This document shows positions 18,616-27,921 of a stretch of 64,000 bases of DNA, one piece after another. Position 1 is the first letter of the stretch. The number at the start of each line of letters is the position of its first letter. The notes beneath the pieces were generated by a model, which was not told the DNA's origin, searched no databases, and was given only the letters and a program-made list of their open reading frames with translations. The translations under genes were made by a program, and so were the position numbers. The stretch lies in assembly GCF_001708445.1 (NCBI RefSeq), contig NZ_CP015637.1:4217001-4281000 (forward strand), written 5' to 3'. The stretch is from Pseudomonas fluorescens (lineage in GTDB: Bacteria; Pseudomonadota; Gammaproteobacteria; Pseudomonadales; Pseudomonadaceae).

Positions 18616-19086
18616 ATGAAAACACTCTTCGCTGCAACCTGCCTCGCCGGCGCCCTTGCTCTCCCGAGCCTGGCCCAGGCCCGAGAAGTCACCCTGACCA
18701 CCCAGCTCAAGCCCTACAGCGGCAACGGTGCGTACCTGGCGATCTATGTCACTGACGCCAACGGCCAGTACCAGAAAACCCTTTGGGTGGCCGGCAAGAA
18801 AGCCAAGTACTACCGCCACCTGAGCGACTGGGCCCGTGGCAGCGGCATGAACCCAAGCGAGTTTGACGGGCTCAGCGGCGCCAGCGTCGGCAGCGGCGAC
18901 ACCCTCACCGTCAGCGTTGAACTGGCCGACACCTTGATCGATGCCGGGTATCAGATCCGTATCGACAGCGCCGTGGAAGACAAACGCGACAGCCGCGCCG
19001 ACGTCAGCGTTGCCCTGACATCGAGCGGGTCGAGCAAGCCGGTCAGCGGCAACACTTACGTCGAGTCGTTTACCTACGCCCTGTAG
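18616..19086 (+). CDS. DUF2271 periplasmic protein with a flavinylation motif
   Basis: A 156-residue exported protein. The signal peptide ends around LAQA (residues 19-22). Residues 84-90 read DGLSGAS, matching the D(G/A)xSGA(T/S) motif in which ApbE attaches FMN to the last Ser/Thr, here Ser90. The apbE gene is two genes downstream. The protein is therefore predicted to be a covalently flavinylated periplasmic electron carrier reduced by the neighbouring PepSY-type reductase. DUF2271 has, to my knowledge, been linked computationally with flavinylation, but no direct data are available here. Spacing to the neighbours is 82 and 25 bp. Confidence 0.82.
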   Translation: MKTLFAATCLAGALALPSLAQAREVTLTTQLKPYSGNGAYLAIYVTDANGQYQKTLWVAGKKAKYYRHLSDWARGSGMNPSEFDGLSGASVGSGDTLTVSVELADTLIDAGYQIRIDSAVEDKRDSRADVSVALTSSGSSKPVSGNTYVESFTYAL

Positions 19087-19111
19087 TACTCGCCACTTCT
19101 GGAGGCTGAAC

Positions 19112-21292
19112 ATGCTTCGCCAGTTCCACTCACTGCCCGGACTGATCGCCGCCCTGCTGGTCATGATCATGGCCATCAGCGGCGCAGTGTTGTCCGTCAA
19201 CCCAGCGCTGGAACGCCTGCACAGCACGTCAATCGAGGCCGGGCAGCTCAATGTCGGCCAGTTGGCCGGGCGCATCGCCCAGCATTTTCCGGGGGTGGAG
19301 CAGATTCAGCGCACCGCGTCCGGGACGTTGATCATCTACTACACCCAGGACGGCCAGGCCGCTGCGCAAACGGTCGATCCACTGACGGGCGAGGGCCTTG
19401 GCCCCTACGAACCGTCGGCCGTTTCGCGCTGGGTCAAAGACCTGCATCGCTCGCTGTTCATGGGCATCGCAGGGCATGGGGTCGCGGGTATCGGCGCGTT
19501 TTTCATGCTGATTCTTTGCGTGTCTGGCGCGCTGTTGCTGGCGCGCCGCCTGGGCGGCCTGCGCAACCTGTTGCGACCGCTGCGGGGCACGTTCAGCCAA
19601 CGCTGGCATGCCGAAGTCGGGCGCCTGGCCGTGCTTGGCCTGTTGCTCTCGGCCCTGACGGGGCTCTACCTGTGCGCCACCACCTTTGGCCTGATCGCCG
19701 ACGGCAGCCAGAGCGAGCCGGCCTTCCCGACCGCCATCAGCGCCGGCGTGGCGCAACCGGTGGCCAACCTGCAAGCCTTGCAGGCCACCGACCTGAATGA
19801 CCTGCGCGAACTGGTGTACCCGAGCCCCGGTCACCCGCAGGACGTGTTTTCCCTGCGTACCGCTCAGGGCGATGGCTACGTGGACCCGGTCAGCGGCGCG
19901 TTGGTGTCTTATCAGGCCCATGATTCGCTGCATGACCTTTACCAATTGATCTATCAATTGCACACCGGTGAAGGCCTCTGGTGGCTGGGCTTGTTCCTTG
20001 GCCTCTGCGCCCTCAGCGTGCCCCTGATGAGCGTGACCGGCATGCTGCTCTGGTGGCGCCGCCGCAAGGCCGGCCCGCGTATTCGTCATAACAGCCCTGC
20101 CCACGCCGCCGACAGCGTGATTCTGGTGGGCAGTGAAAACAACACCACCTGGGGCTTTGCCAGCACCTTGCATGACGCGCTGCACCAGGCCGGCCATCGG
20201 GTGCATAGCGCAGCGATGAATGAATGGACAGGGGATTACCGCAGCGCGCAGCGGGTATTGATCCTGACGGCCACTCATGGCGACGGCGACGCGCCCGCCT
20301 CGGCCACACAGTTCCTCAAACGGCTGGAGCAATGCGCGATCAAACCCGGCCTGCCTTTTGCCGTACTGGGTTTTGGCGATCGACAGTTTGCGCAGTTCTG
20401 CCAATACGCCCACGTCGTGCAGGCCGCCATGGAGCAGGCCGGCGGCGTGGCGTTATTGCCACTGGAGAGCATCAACCGCCAGTCCTCCCAGGAGTTCATG
20501 CGCTGGGGCCTGGACCTGGGTGAAGTCCTCGGGCAGGCGTTGAAACTGGTCCACAACCCCGAGCGACCACGTACCCATCAACTGGTACTGGCCGAATGCA
20601 CTGTCTATGGCGAGCAAGTACAGGCACCGACCCACGTCCTGCGGTTCAAGGCACCCGGCGGGCTGCCGCGTTTCCAGGCCGGCGATCTGGTCGGCATCTA
20701 CCCGCCGGGCAGCCCGTTGCCACGTTTTTATTCGCTGGCCAGCAGCCGTGACGATGGCGTACTGGAGATTTGCGTGCGCAAACACGAAGGTGGGCTGTGC
20801 TCAGGTTTCCTGCATGGCCTGGCAATCGGCGCGTCGATCGAAGCCTTTATCCAACCCAACCCGCAATTTCGCCCGGCGTCGGGTGCACACCCGGTGATCC
20901 TGATTGGCGCGGGTACCGGCATTGGCCCCCTGGCCGGTTTTATTCGCAACAACAAGGCCAGGCACCCGATGCACCTGTATTGGGGCGGGCGTAACCCGGC
21001 GTCGGATTTCCTCTATGAACCGGAGCTCAACCGTTACCTGGCCGACCACCGCCTGACCACGTTACGCGCCGCGTTTTCCCAAGTGCAGGACCGCAGCTAT
21101 GTGCAAGACCGGTTGATCAACGATGCCCTGGCGTTGCGGCGGCTGATTGAAAAAGGCGCCCAGGTGCTGGTGTGTGGCAGTCGCGAGATGGCCAAAGGCG
21201 TGATGCAGGCCCTGGATGAAGTACTGGTGCCACTCAACTTGAGTGTGCAAGCCCTCAAGGCACAAGGACGCTACCGTGAAGATGTCTACTGA
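19112..21292 (+). CDS. PepSY membrane domain fused to flavodoxin and NADPH-dependent reductase
   Basis: A 726-residue inner membrane electron-transfer protein. Residues 1-325 form a PepSY-TM module with about four transmembrane helices and periplasmic PepSY segments. Residues about 335-475 are a flavodoxin-like FMN domain (VILVGSENNTTWGFA, TATHGDGDAP, GFGDRQF). The C-terminus is a CPR/sulfite-reductase-type FAD/NADPH domain (PRFYSLASS for FAD, GAGTGIGPLAGFI for NADPH). It should pass electrons from NADPH through FMN and the membrane to the periplasm, with the flavinylated DUF2271 protein as a natural acceptor. Ribosome site GGAGG precedes the ATG at 19112. Confidence 0.9.
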   Translation: MLRQFHSLPGLIAALLVMIMAISGAVLSVNPALERLHSTSIEAGQLNVGQLAGRIAQHFPGVEQIQRTASGTLIIYYTQDGQAAAQTVDPLTGEGLGPYEPSAVSRWVKDLHRSLFMGIAGHGVAGIGAFFMLILCVSGALLLARRLGGLRNLLRPLRGTFSQRWHAEVGRLAVLGLLLSALTGLYLCATTFGLIADGSQSEPAFPTAISAGVAQPVANLQALQATDLNDLRELVYPSPGHPQDVFSLRTAQGDGYVDPVSGALVSYQAHDSLHDLYQLIYQLHTGEGLWWLGLFLGLCALSVPLMSVTGMLLWWRRRKAGPRIRHNSPAHAADSVILVGSENNTTWGFASTLHDALHQAGHRVHSAAMNEWTGDYRSAQRVLILTATHGDGDAPASATQFLKRLEQCAIKPGLPFAVLGFGDRQFAQFCQYAHVVQAAMEQAGGVALLPLESINRQSSQEFMRWGLDLGEVLGQALKLVHNPERPRTHQLVLAECTVYGEQVQAPTHVLRFKAPGGLPRFQAGDLVGIYPPGSPLPRFYSLASSRDDGVLEICVRKHEGGLCSGFLHGLAIGASIEAFIQPNPQFRPASGAHPVILIGAGTGIGPLAGFIRNNKARHPMHLYWGGRNPASDFLYEPELNRYLADHRLTTLRAAFSQVQDRSYVQDRLINDALALRRLIEKGAQVLVCGSREMAKGVMQALDEVLVPLNLSVQALKAQGRYREDVY

Positions 21293-22289
21293 TAGCCAAC
21301 GCTACAGCCTCAATGGCGAGACCATGGGCACGCGCTACAGCGCCGTGTTCTATGCCGAGGCGGGCCTCGACATCGAGGCGATCAGCCGCAGCCTGGCCCA
21401 GGCCGTGGAGCGGGTGGACCAGCAAATGTCCCTCTGGAAAGCCGATTCCGACCTCAATCGCCTCAACGCCGCCCCCGAGCAGACCTGGCTGCCGGTGCCC
21501 AAGGAACTGGCCAGCGTGTTGGCGACAGCACTGCGGGTCAGCCAGCAATCCGCCGGCGCCTTCGACATCGCGGTCGGTGACCGGGTCGAGGCCTGGGGCT
21601 TTGGCCCTGGCGCCCCCACGATCACCGCACACAACGTCGACACCCTGGCGCCACGCCCCCGCCTGAGCGCCCACGCGGGGTTGACGGTGGACCTGCAACG
21701 ACATCAAGTGCGCAAACACGCGCCGCTGCACCTGAACCTCAACGCGATCGCCAAAGGCTTTGGCGTCGATGAACTGGCACGCTGCCTGGACGGTTTCGGG
21801 CTGACCCGCTACCTGGTCGGTATCGACGGCGAAATGCGGGCCCGAGGCGTCAAGCCGGATGCCCAACCTTGGGTCGTGGCCATTGAAAAGCCGTGCCGGG
21901 GCCGGCGGGAAGTCATGGGCGTGATGGAGCTCTGCGATGCGGCCATCGCCACCTCTGGCGACTACCGGCACTGGGTTGACCTCGAGGGGCGACAGTGTGC
22001 CCACACCCTTGACCCGGCCACTGGCGCGCCCTTGTGCAATACGATCGCCGCCGTCACGGTGGTAGCCGCCTCGTGCATGCTTGCCGATGCCTGGGCCACG
22101 GCGTTGATGGTGCTCGGCGAGATCGAAGGCCCACGCCTGGCGCAGGCGCGCGGCATGGACGCGCTGTTCGTGCTGCGCGAGGGTGACCAACTCAAGGAAA
22201 TATCGATTGTCGACGGCATTCTGCAGGCGCAGATTGAGAACCGTCCGATCCAAACACCGCCCACGAACACGAGTCCCGCTCAACCATGA
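21276..22289 (+). CDS. apbE: FAD:protein FMN transferase ApbE
   Basis: A 337-residue ApbE-family enzyme that transfers FMN from FAD to Ser/Thr of target proteins outside the cytoplasm. Family features include GETMGTRYSAVF at the start, VDQQMSLWKADSDLNRLN, the LNLNAIAKGFGVD motif, IATSGDYRHW and HTLDPATGAP. A GTG at 21276 with AAGGA 7 bp upstream was chosen; the ATG two codons later is an alternative. It overlaps the reductase gene by 17 bp. No clear signal peptide is visible, so how the enzyme reaches a periplasmic substrate is open. Confidence 0.9.
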   Translation: MKMSTDSQRYSLNGETMGTRYSAVFYAEAGLDIEAISRSLAQAVERVDQQMSLWKADSDLNRLNAAPEQTWLPVPKELASVLATALRVSQQSAGAFDIAVGDRVEAWGFGPGAPTITAHNVDTLAPRPRLSAHAGLTVDLQRHQVRKHAPLHLNLNAIAKGFGVDELARCLDGFGLTRYLVGIDGEMRARGVKPDAQPWVVAIEKPCRGRREVMGVMELCDAAIATSGDYRHWVDLEGRQCAHTLDPATGAPLCNTIAAVTVVAASCMLADAWATALMVLGEIEGPRLAQARGMDALFVLREGDQLKEISIVDGILQAQIENRPIQTPPTNTSPAQP

Positions 22290-22987
22290 AATTCATGCAC
22301 CGGCACACCGAGTCCCATCGCAGTGATCGTATCGGCTGGCTGCGCGCCGCAGTCCTGGGGGCCAACGACGGTATCGTCTCCACCGCCAGCCTGCTGATCG
22401 GCGTCGCTGCCGCCAACGCTACCCACGCTTCGCTGCTCGTCACCGGCATGGCCGGGTTGGTGGCGGGCGCAATGTCCATGGCGGCCGGCGAATACGTTTC
22501 CGTGCATTCCCAAGCCGATACCGAGCGGGCCGACCTGTCACGGGAACGGGCGGAGCTGGCGAGCAACCCGAAGGCCGAACATAGCGAGCTTGCCCACATC
22601 TACATGCACCGCGGGGTGTCACCCGAACTGGCCCACCAGGTCGCCGATCAGTTAATGGCACACGACGCCCTGGGCGCACATGCCCGTGACGAGTTGGGCA
22701 TCAGCGAGGCACTCACGGCCAAACCGCTGCAAGCGGCACTCGCCTCGGCCGCCAGTTTTGTGGTCGGTGCCGCATTGCCACTCGCGGTAACGGTGATCGC
22801 GCCGCCCCACAGCGTGGTGCCGTGGATATCCGGCATGTCCCTGCTGTTTCTGGCCAGCCTGGGCGGCGTCGCGGCCAAGGCCGGCGGAGCAAGCATCATC
22901 ACCGGCGCTTGGCGAGTGACCCTGTGGGGGGCACTCGCCATGGGCGTTACGGCGACCGTAGGAGCGCTGTTTGGCGCGGTGGTGTAG
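22286..22987 (+). CDS. VIT1/CCC1-family metal transporter
   Basis: A 233-residue membrane protein of the VIT/CCC1 family, which moves Fe2+ or Mn2+. N-terminal RAAVLGANDGIVSTASLLIGVAAA and GAMSMAAGEYVSVHSQADTERAD are hallmark segments. Carboxylate- and His-containing cytoplasmic residues in the middle form the presumed metal-binding domain. Its ATG overlaps the apbE stop by 4 bp, so it belongs to the flavin operon. The link of metal transport with a periplasmic reductase suggests handling of reduced iron or manganese. Confidence 0.9.
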   Translation: MKFMHRHTESHRSDRIGWLRAAVLGANDGIVSTASLLIGVAAANATHASLLVTGMAGLVAGAMSMAAGEYVSVHSQADTERADLSRERAELASNPKAEHSELAHIYMHRGVSPELAHQVADQLMAHDALGAHARDELGISEALTAKPLQAALASAASFVVGAALPLAVTVIAPPHSVVPWISGMSLLFLASLGGVAAKAGGASIITGAWRVTLWGALAMGVTATVGALFGAVV

Positions 22988-22994
22988 GTGGCGC

Positions 22995-23657
22995 TTACTT
23001 TTTCTCAGCCAACACCTTGAGCGCCTGCGCCGCTGCCTGCTCCTGCCCGGCCTGGGCAGTGGCGTTGGCGGCTTCACGCCAGCGTTGTGCGTCCACGTTG
23101 GCCGGCAACTGGCTCGGGCGCTGGGTCAGGATGGCCCAGTGTCCGGCGCTCTTCCACGCCGATTCAAAATCACTGAAGCCCATCAACAGTCGCCGGTCCA
23201 TGCCTGAACGCAACAACACGGTGCTCTTCTGCTGGTTAAAGCCGACGACCACCACGTAGCGAGGTTCAGACCAGAACCGGCCACTGATGCGCGCCATCAC
23301 CGGGTAGCCCGCCGCCACCTGCGCCAGCACCGCGGTCAGCTTGGCATCCAGCGGGTACACCATCAGCCCGTACTCACGCGCCAGCACCTGCATGTTGCGC
23401 TCCAGATCAGCCTGCGCAGCGGGCAAGCGCAGCGGTTTATCAAGCAAGCCCGGTGTCATCACAATGCCTTGTTGCGACAGCATGCTGGCTAATGCCGTAG
23501 GACCGCTCTGATAGGCATCGCTGCGAAACGTCGGGACGCCATTGAGTTCAACGCGCTCCGGCAAGCCCGCAAGCTTCGACGGATGACCGGAACAGGCCGC
23601 CAGCCCGAGGGCACAGGCCAGCAACCAGGATGTTTTAACGTTCGACCGTAACCGCAA
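22995..23657 (-). CDS. C39-peptidase-like lipoprotein lacking catalytic residues
   Basis: A 220-residue protein with a lipobox (LGLAACSG, Cys22), so it is probably a periplasm-facing lipoprotein. The middle resembles the bacterial C39-like peptidases with a helical C-terminus. The position of the usual QCGPAAL motif reads YQSGPTALASML, replacing the nucleophilic Cys by Ser. The usual HYVVVVG motif reads RYVVVVGFN, replacing the His. It therefore looks like a pseudo-peptidase, perhaps a binding protein. It is convergent with the VIT gene with a 7-bp gap. Confidence 0.7.
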   Translation of the reverse strand: MRLRSNVKTSWLLACALGLAACSGHPSKLAGLPERVELNGVPTFRSDAYQSGPTALASMLSQQGIVMTPGLLDKPLRLPAAQADLERNMQVLAREYGLMVYPLDAKLTAVLAQVAAGYPVMARISGRFWSEPRYVVVVGFNQQKSTVLLRSGMDRRLLMGFSDFESAWKSAGHWAILTQRPSQLPANVDAQRWREAANATAQAGQEQAAAQALKVLAEKK

Positions 23658-23890
23658 TTTTTTACTCTCTTGATCAACTGTCGGTGAGGGGCCTGATCAT
23701 AGCCCAATCGCGCCGACAGTAAACCGCGGGCAATGGCGTTCTCTATAGCCGAGAACCCCAGTAAACACGCGGTGATAGAGCAAACAAGTTGGATGGACAC
23801 GACCATTGGTCAATAGCAGGCAACCGCCGGGTAGCTAGACTGTCCATTGAGAAGACTGTGTGTGCCCCCTACGGGGCGAAGGAGGCCCGA

Positions 23891-24052
23891 ATGAGCCTTG
23901 CAACAACGATTGTCCTGTTGATCTGCGGTTGGCTGGCGGTAGCCGGCGCCATGTTGTGGGGGGTGTTGCGCATTACCCGCCGGCACCATCACCCCCACGC
24001 CAGACCCACTGCGCCCGCCAAGCCGCATAAGCGCGCGGTGCACCACGCCTAG
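23891..24052 (+). CDS. Small single-span membrane protein, unknown function
   Basis: A 53-residue ORF starting at ATG 23891 with GGAGG 6 bp upstream. One transmembrane helix (about residues 4-25) is followed by a basic, His-rich cytoplasmic tail (RRHHHPHARP to KRAVHHA). The reading frame is open upstream without a start of similar quality. It overlaps the convergent lipoprotein gene by 4 bp. No family was recognised. Confidence 0.6.
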   Translation: MSLATTIVLLICGWLAVAGAMLWGVLRITRRHHHPHARPTAPAKPHKRAVHHA

Positions 24053-24474
24053 CCAGGCATGCAATTGAAGTCCTGCGTCGCGGCGACTTCCTTACCGTGA
24101 CCATCCATCAGGGATGCGCGCACAGTGGTGCCCAGGCTGGATTCCACCAGGGTGTAGTGTTCACCCGCCTTGAAGTGCTTGTACTCCACGCGGCCCTGGC
24201 AATCCTGCTGGTTATCGTCGCCCGGTTCCTCCTCATAGAGCGTCACATCCAGGCGGTGGTCCCCCGGTGGCACTTCAAAAAAGCGCCCGTCATCCACGCG
24301 TTTGCCATCCACGCGCTCGGCCATCAAGTCATTCGGGGCTTCTTCCTTCAAGCCGATCCAGGCTTCGCTCGGGTCAGCCTTGGGAATCGGGCCGGCACAG
24401 GCCGACAACAACAAGACCGCGCCCAGGGCGGGAATCAGCAGGAGTGGTTTAAGTGACAGGTTTTTCAAGTTCAT
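24049..24474 (-). CDS. Hypothetical lipoprotein
   Basis: A 141-residue protein with a lipoprotein signal (LLLIPALGAVLLLSACAG, Cys25). The mature part contains a short beta-rich domain (FFEVPPGDHRLDVTLYEEEPG and YKHFKAGEHYTLVESSLGTTVRASL) resembling small envelope lipoproteins with a PEGA-like fold, though the family is not certain. The ATG at 24474 places the lipobox correctly; an upstream in-frame ATG would bury it. The ribosome site GGAG lies 9 bp upstream. Confidence 0.7.
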   Translation of the reverse strand: MNLKNLSLKPLLLIPALGAVLLLSACAGPIPKADPSEAWIGLKEEAPNDLMAERVDGKRVDDGRFFEVPPGDHRLDVTLYEEEPGDDNQQDCQGRVEYKHFKAGEHYTLVESSLGTTVRASLMDGHGKEVAATQDFNCMPG

Positions 24475-24699
24475 GGCAGGGCTCCAAAGGACATCGATCA
24501 AGGCGCTGGACGCAGAAAAGTGACTCGCGTCCGATGGGGTACAAGCTTGAGGAGCTCGCCTTTGTAGAACAAATGAATACACATGAAACGATCTTCAGCG
24601 CATAACTAAAACTTCCTTCACCTGGCTGAAAGGTGCGTGTTAGGTGGGTCGGTCAAGACTGCCGGGGTTTGCAATCCTGCTCCCTCCGGAGGTTCACGC

Positions 24700-27600
24700 A
24701 TGCTCGGGCTGGTAAAGACCGCACTGCAAAAGCCATACACGTTTATCGTGCTGGCCATATTTATCTGCATCGTCGGGCCCATGGCGGCCCTGCGCACCCC
24801 CACCGATGTTTTTCCCGATATTGGCATCCCCGTCGTCGCCGTGGTGTGGCAATACAACGGCCTGTCGCCGGACGCCATGGCCGGTCGGGTGATCTACACC
24901 TATGAACGCTCCTTGAGCACCACCGTCAACGACATCGAACATATCGAATCGCAATCGCTGCCCGGCATGGGCATCGTCAAGATCTTCTTCCAACCCGGCG
25001 TGGATATCCGCACCGCCAATGCCCAAGTCACGGCGGTGTCACAAACCGTACTCAAGCAAATGCCGCCGGGCATCACGCCGCCGCTGATCCTCAACTACAG
25101 CGCCTCGACGGTGCCGATCCTGCAAATGGCGTTCTCCAGCCCGACGCTGTCTGAAGCCAGGATCCGCGACCTGGTGCAGAACAATATCCGCCTGCCCTTG
25201 AGCGCCCTGCCCGGCCTGGCCATGCCCACGCCGATGGGCGGCAAACAGCGCCAGATCACCCTCGACCTCGACCCGCAGGCGCTGGCCGCCAAGGGCTTGT
25301 CGGCACAGGACGTGGGCAACGCCCTGGCGCTGCAAAACCAGATCATCCCGGTGGGCACCGCCAAGCTCGGCCCCAACGAATACACGATCCTGCTCAACAA
25401 CAGCCCGAAGGCCATCGATGAGCTCAACGACCTGCCGATCAAAACGGTTGATGGCGCACTGATCACCATCGGCCAGGTGGCCCACGTGCGCGACGGCTCG
25501 CCGCCGCAGACCAATATCGTGCGCGTCGACGGCCATCGCGCGGTGCTGATGCCGGCCTTGAAAAACGGCAGCATCTCGACCCTGTCGATCATCGACGGCA
25601 TCCGCCAGATGCTGCCGCGCATCAACGAAACCCTGCCGCCGTCGCTGAAGACTTCGCTGCTGGGCGACGCCTCGGTATTCGTCAAGCAATCGGTGGGCAG
25701 CGTGGCCCAGGAAGGCATCATCGCCGCGCTGCTGACCAGCGCAATGATCCTGTTGTTCCTCGGCAGCTGGCGCTCCACGCTGATCATCGCCGCATCGATT
25801 CCCCTGGCCGTGCTGTCGGCCATCGCGTTGCTGGCGGTCAGCGGGCAAACCCTTAACGTGATGACCCTCGGCGGGCTGGCGCTGGCGGTGGGGATCCTGG
25901 TGGACGACGCCACGGTGACCATCGAAAACATCAACTGGCACCTGGAACAAGGCAAGGCGGTGAAGACCGCGATCCTCGACGGCGCCGCGCAGATCGTCGG
26001 CCCGGCATTCGTCTCCCTGCTGTGCATCTGCATCGTGTTTGTGCCGATGTTTTTGCTGCAAGGCATCGCCGGTTACCTGTTCCGGCCGATGGCCCTGGCG
26101 GTGATCTTCGCCATGGCCAGTTCGTTCATCCTTTCGCGCACCCTGGTGCCCACGCTGGCAATGTTCCTGCTCAAGCCGCACACGCCGGAGCCCGGTGCGG
26201 GGCATCATCCGGAAGATGACTTCATCAACCACCACGAAGGCGAGCAGCACCGCCAACCGCGCAATGCCCTGCTGCAATCGGTGCTGAATTTCCAGCAGGG
26301 GTTCGAGCGTCACTTCTCGAATATCCGCGACACCTACCATGGCCTGCTGACCCTCGCGCTGGGCACCCGCAAGGGCTTTATCGTCGGCTTCCTGGCTTGT
26401 GTGCTGGCGTCGTTCCTGCTGCTGCCGAGCCTCGGCCAGGACTTCTTTCCCGCCACCGATGCCGGCGCATTGGCGCTGCATGTGCGCCTGCCGCTGGGCA
26501 CGCGTATCGAAGAAAGCGCGGCGGCCTTCGACCGGATTGAAGCGCGGATTCGCGAAGTGATCCCCGCCGAAGAGCTGGACACCATCGTCGACAATATCGG
26601 CATTCCGCTGAGCGGCATCGACATGGCCTACAGCAGCAGCGGCACCATCGGTCCGCAGGACGGTGATATCCAGGTCAGCCTGAAAAAGGGCCACGCGCCC
26701 ACCGCCGACTACGTGAAAAAACTGCGTGAGGCGCTGCCCCAGAGTTTCCCCGGCAGCCACTTCGCCTTCCTGCCGGCGGACATCAGCAGCCAGATCCTCA
26801 ACTTCGGCGCGCCGGCTCCGCTGGACGTGAAAATCTCCGGGCGCAGCGATGAAGAAAACCGTGCCTATGCCGTGGAGCTTGAGCGTCGACTGCAACACGT
26901 ACCCGGCATCGCCGACCTGCGTATCCAGCAGTCCACCGGCTACCCGTCGCTGCAAGTGAATGTCGACCGTATGCGCGCCAACGGCCTGGGCATTACCGAA
27001 CGGGACGTGACCAACAGCATGGTCGCCTCCCTCGCCGGCAGCTCGCAAACCGCACCGACCTTCTGGCTTAACCCGGCCAATGGCGTGTCCTATTCCATCG
27101 TCGCCGCCACCCCGCAATATCGTCTCGACAGCCTGCCATCGCTGGAAGCGCTGCCGGTGACCGGTGCCGACGGCCAGTCGCAGATCCTCGGCGGCGTGGC
27201 GACCATCTCCCGCGTGCAAAGCCCGGCAGTGGTCACGCACTACAACATCGAACCGACCCTGGACCTGTACGCCAACGTGCAAGGCCGTGACCTCGGCGGC
27301 GTGGCCCGCGACGTGCAAAAAGTGCTGGACGACACCGCATCGATGCGTCCCAAGGGCGCGGTGATCAGCCTGCATGGCCAGATCGATGCGCTGCACGAAG
27401 CCTTCAGCGGCTTGAGCTTTGGCCTGCTCGGCGCAGTGGTGCTGATCTACCTGCTGATCGTGGTCAACTTCCAGTCGTGGGTCGATCCGTTCGTGATCAT
27501 CACCGCATTGCCGGCGGCGCTCGCAGGGATCGTGTGGATGCTGTTCCTCACCGGGACGTCGTTGTCGGTGCCGGCATTGACCGGCGCGATCCTGTGCATG

Positions 27601-27921
27601 GGCGTGGCCACCGCCAACTCGATCCTGGTGGTGAGCTTCTGCCGCGAACGCCTGGCCGAGCATGGCGATGCTCTGAAGGCCGCGCTGGAAGCCGGCTATA
27701 CGCGCTTTCGCCCGGTGTGCATGACGGCCCTGGCGATGATCATCGGCATGTTGCCCCTGGCCCTTTCCGAAGAACAGAACGCGCCCCTTGGCCGAGCGGT
27801 GATCGGCGGCTTGATCTGCGCCACCGTCGCCACCCTGTTATTTGTTCCCGTGGTCTTCAGCCTGGTCCACGGTCGTCACTCTACTCGCGCAGTTGCTGGA
27901 GAAAACCCACATGTCGTCTGA
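24700..27921 (+). CDS. RND-family efflux permease
   Basis: A 1073-residue inner membrane resistance-nodulation-division pump, proton driven. Twelve membrane segments are arranged as two repeats with large periplasmic loops. The proton-relay segment GILVDDATVTIEN in TM4 carries the paired Asp residues of RND pumps, and residues DVFPDIGIPVVAVVWQYNG after TM1 are typical. It is closer to the metabolite/drug (HAE-like) group than to CzcA; the substrate is unknown. GGAGG precedes the ATG at 24700. The adaptor gene overlaps its 3' end by 11 bp. Confidence 0.9.
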   Translation: MLGLVKTALQKPYTFIVLAIFICIVGPMAALRTPTDVFPDIGIPVVAVVWQYNGLSPDAMAGRVIYTYERSLSTTVNDIEHIESQSLPGMGIVKIFFQPGVDIRTANAQVTAVSQTVLKQMPPGITPPLILNYSASTVPILQMAFSSPTLSEARIRDLVQNNIRLPLSALPGLAMPTPMGGKQRQITLDLDPQALAAKGLSAQDVGNALALQNQIIPVGTAKLGPNEYTILLNNSPKAIDELNDLPIKTVDGALITIGQVAHVRDGSPPQTNIVRVDGHRAVLMPALKNGSISTLSIIDGIRQMLPRINETLPPSLKTSLLGDASVFVKQSVGSVAQEGIIAALLTSAMILLFLGSWRSTLIIAASIPLAVLSAIALLAVSGQTLNVMTLGGLALAVGILVDDATVTIENINWHLEQGKAVKTAILDGAAQIVGPAFVSLLCICIVFVPMFLLQGIAGYLFRPMALAVIFAMASSFILSRTLVPTLAMFLLKPHTPEPGAGHHPEDDFINHHEGEQHRQPRNALLQSVLNFQQGFERHFSNIRDTYHGLLTLALGTRKGFIVGFLACVLASFLLLPSLGQDFFPATDAGALALHVRLPLGTRIEESAAAFDRIEARIREVIPAEELDTIVDNIGIPLSGIDMAYSSSGTIGPQDGDIQVSLKKGHAPTADYVKKLREALPQSFPGSHFAFLPADISSQILNFGAPAPLDVKISGRSDEENRAYAVELERRLQHVPGIADLRIQQSTGYPSLQVNVDRMRANGLGITERDVTNSMVASLAGSSQTAPTFWLNPANGVSYSIVAATPQYRLDSLPSLEALPVTGADGQSQILGGVATISRVQSPAVVTHYNIEPTLDLYANVQGRDLGGVARDVQKVLDDTASMRPKGAVISLHGQIDALHEAFSGLSFGLLGAVVLIYLLIVVNFQSWVDPFVIITALPAALAGIVWMLFLTGTSLSVPALTGAILCMGVATANSILVVSFCRERLAEHGDALKAALEAGYTRFRPVCMTALAMIIGMLPLALSEEQNAPLGRAVIGGLICATVATLLFVPVVFSLVHGRHSTRAVAGENPHVV

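Noticed and set aside
19112..21292. Flavinylation site in the PepSY reductase (DPVSGALVS)
   Set aside because: It resembles ordinary PepSY sequence and lacks the Ser-Gly-Ala-Ser/Thr ending; the DUF2271 protein has the proper motif.
25039..27663. An 874-codon open frame antisense to the RND permease
   Set aside because: Gln/Arg/His-rich shadow with no domain, fully overlapped by a gene with clear RND motifs.
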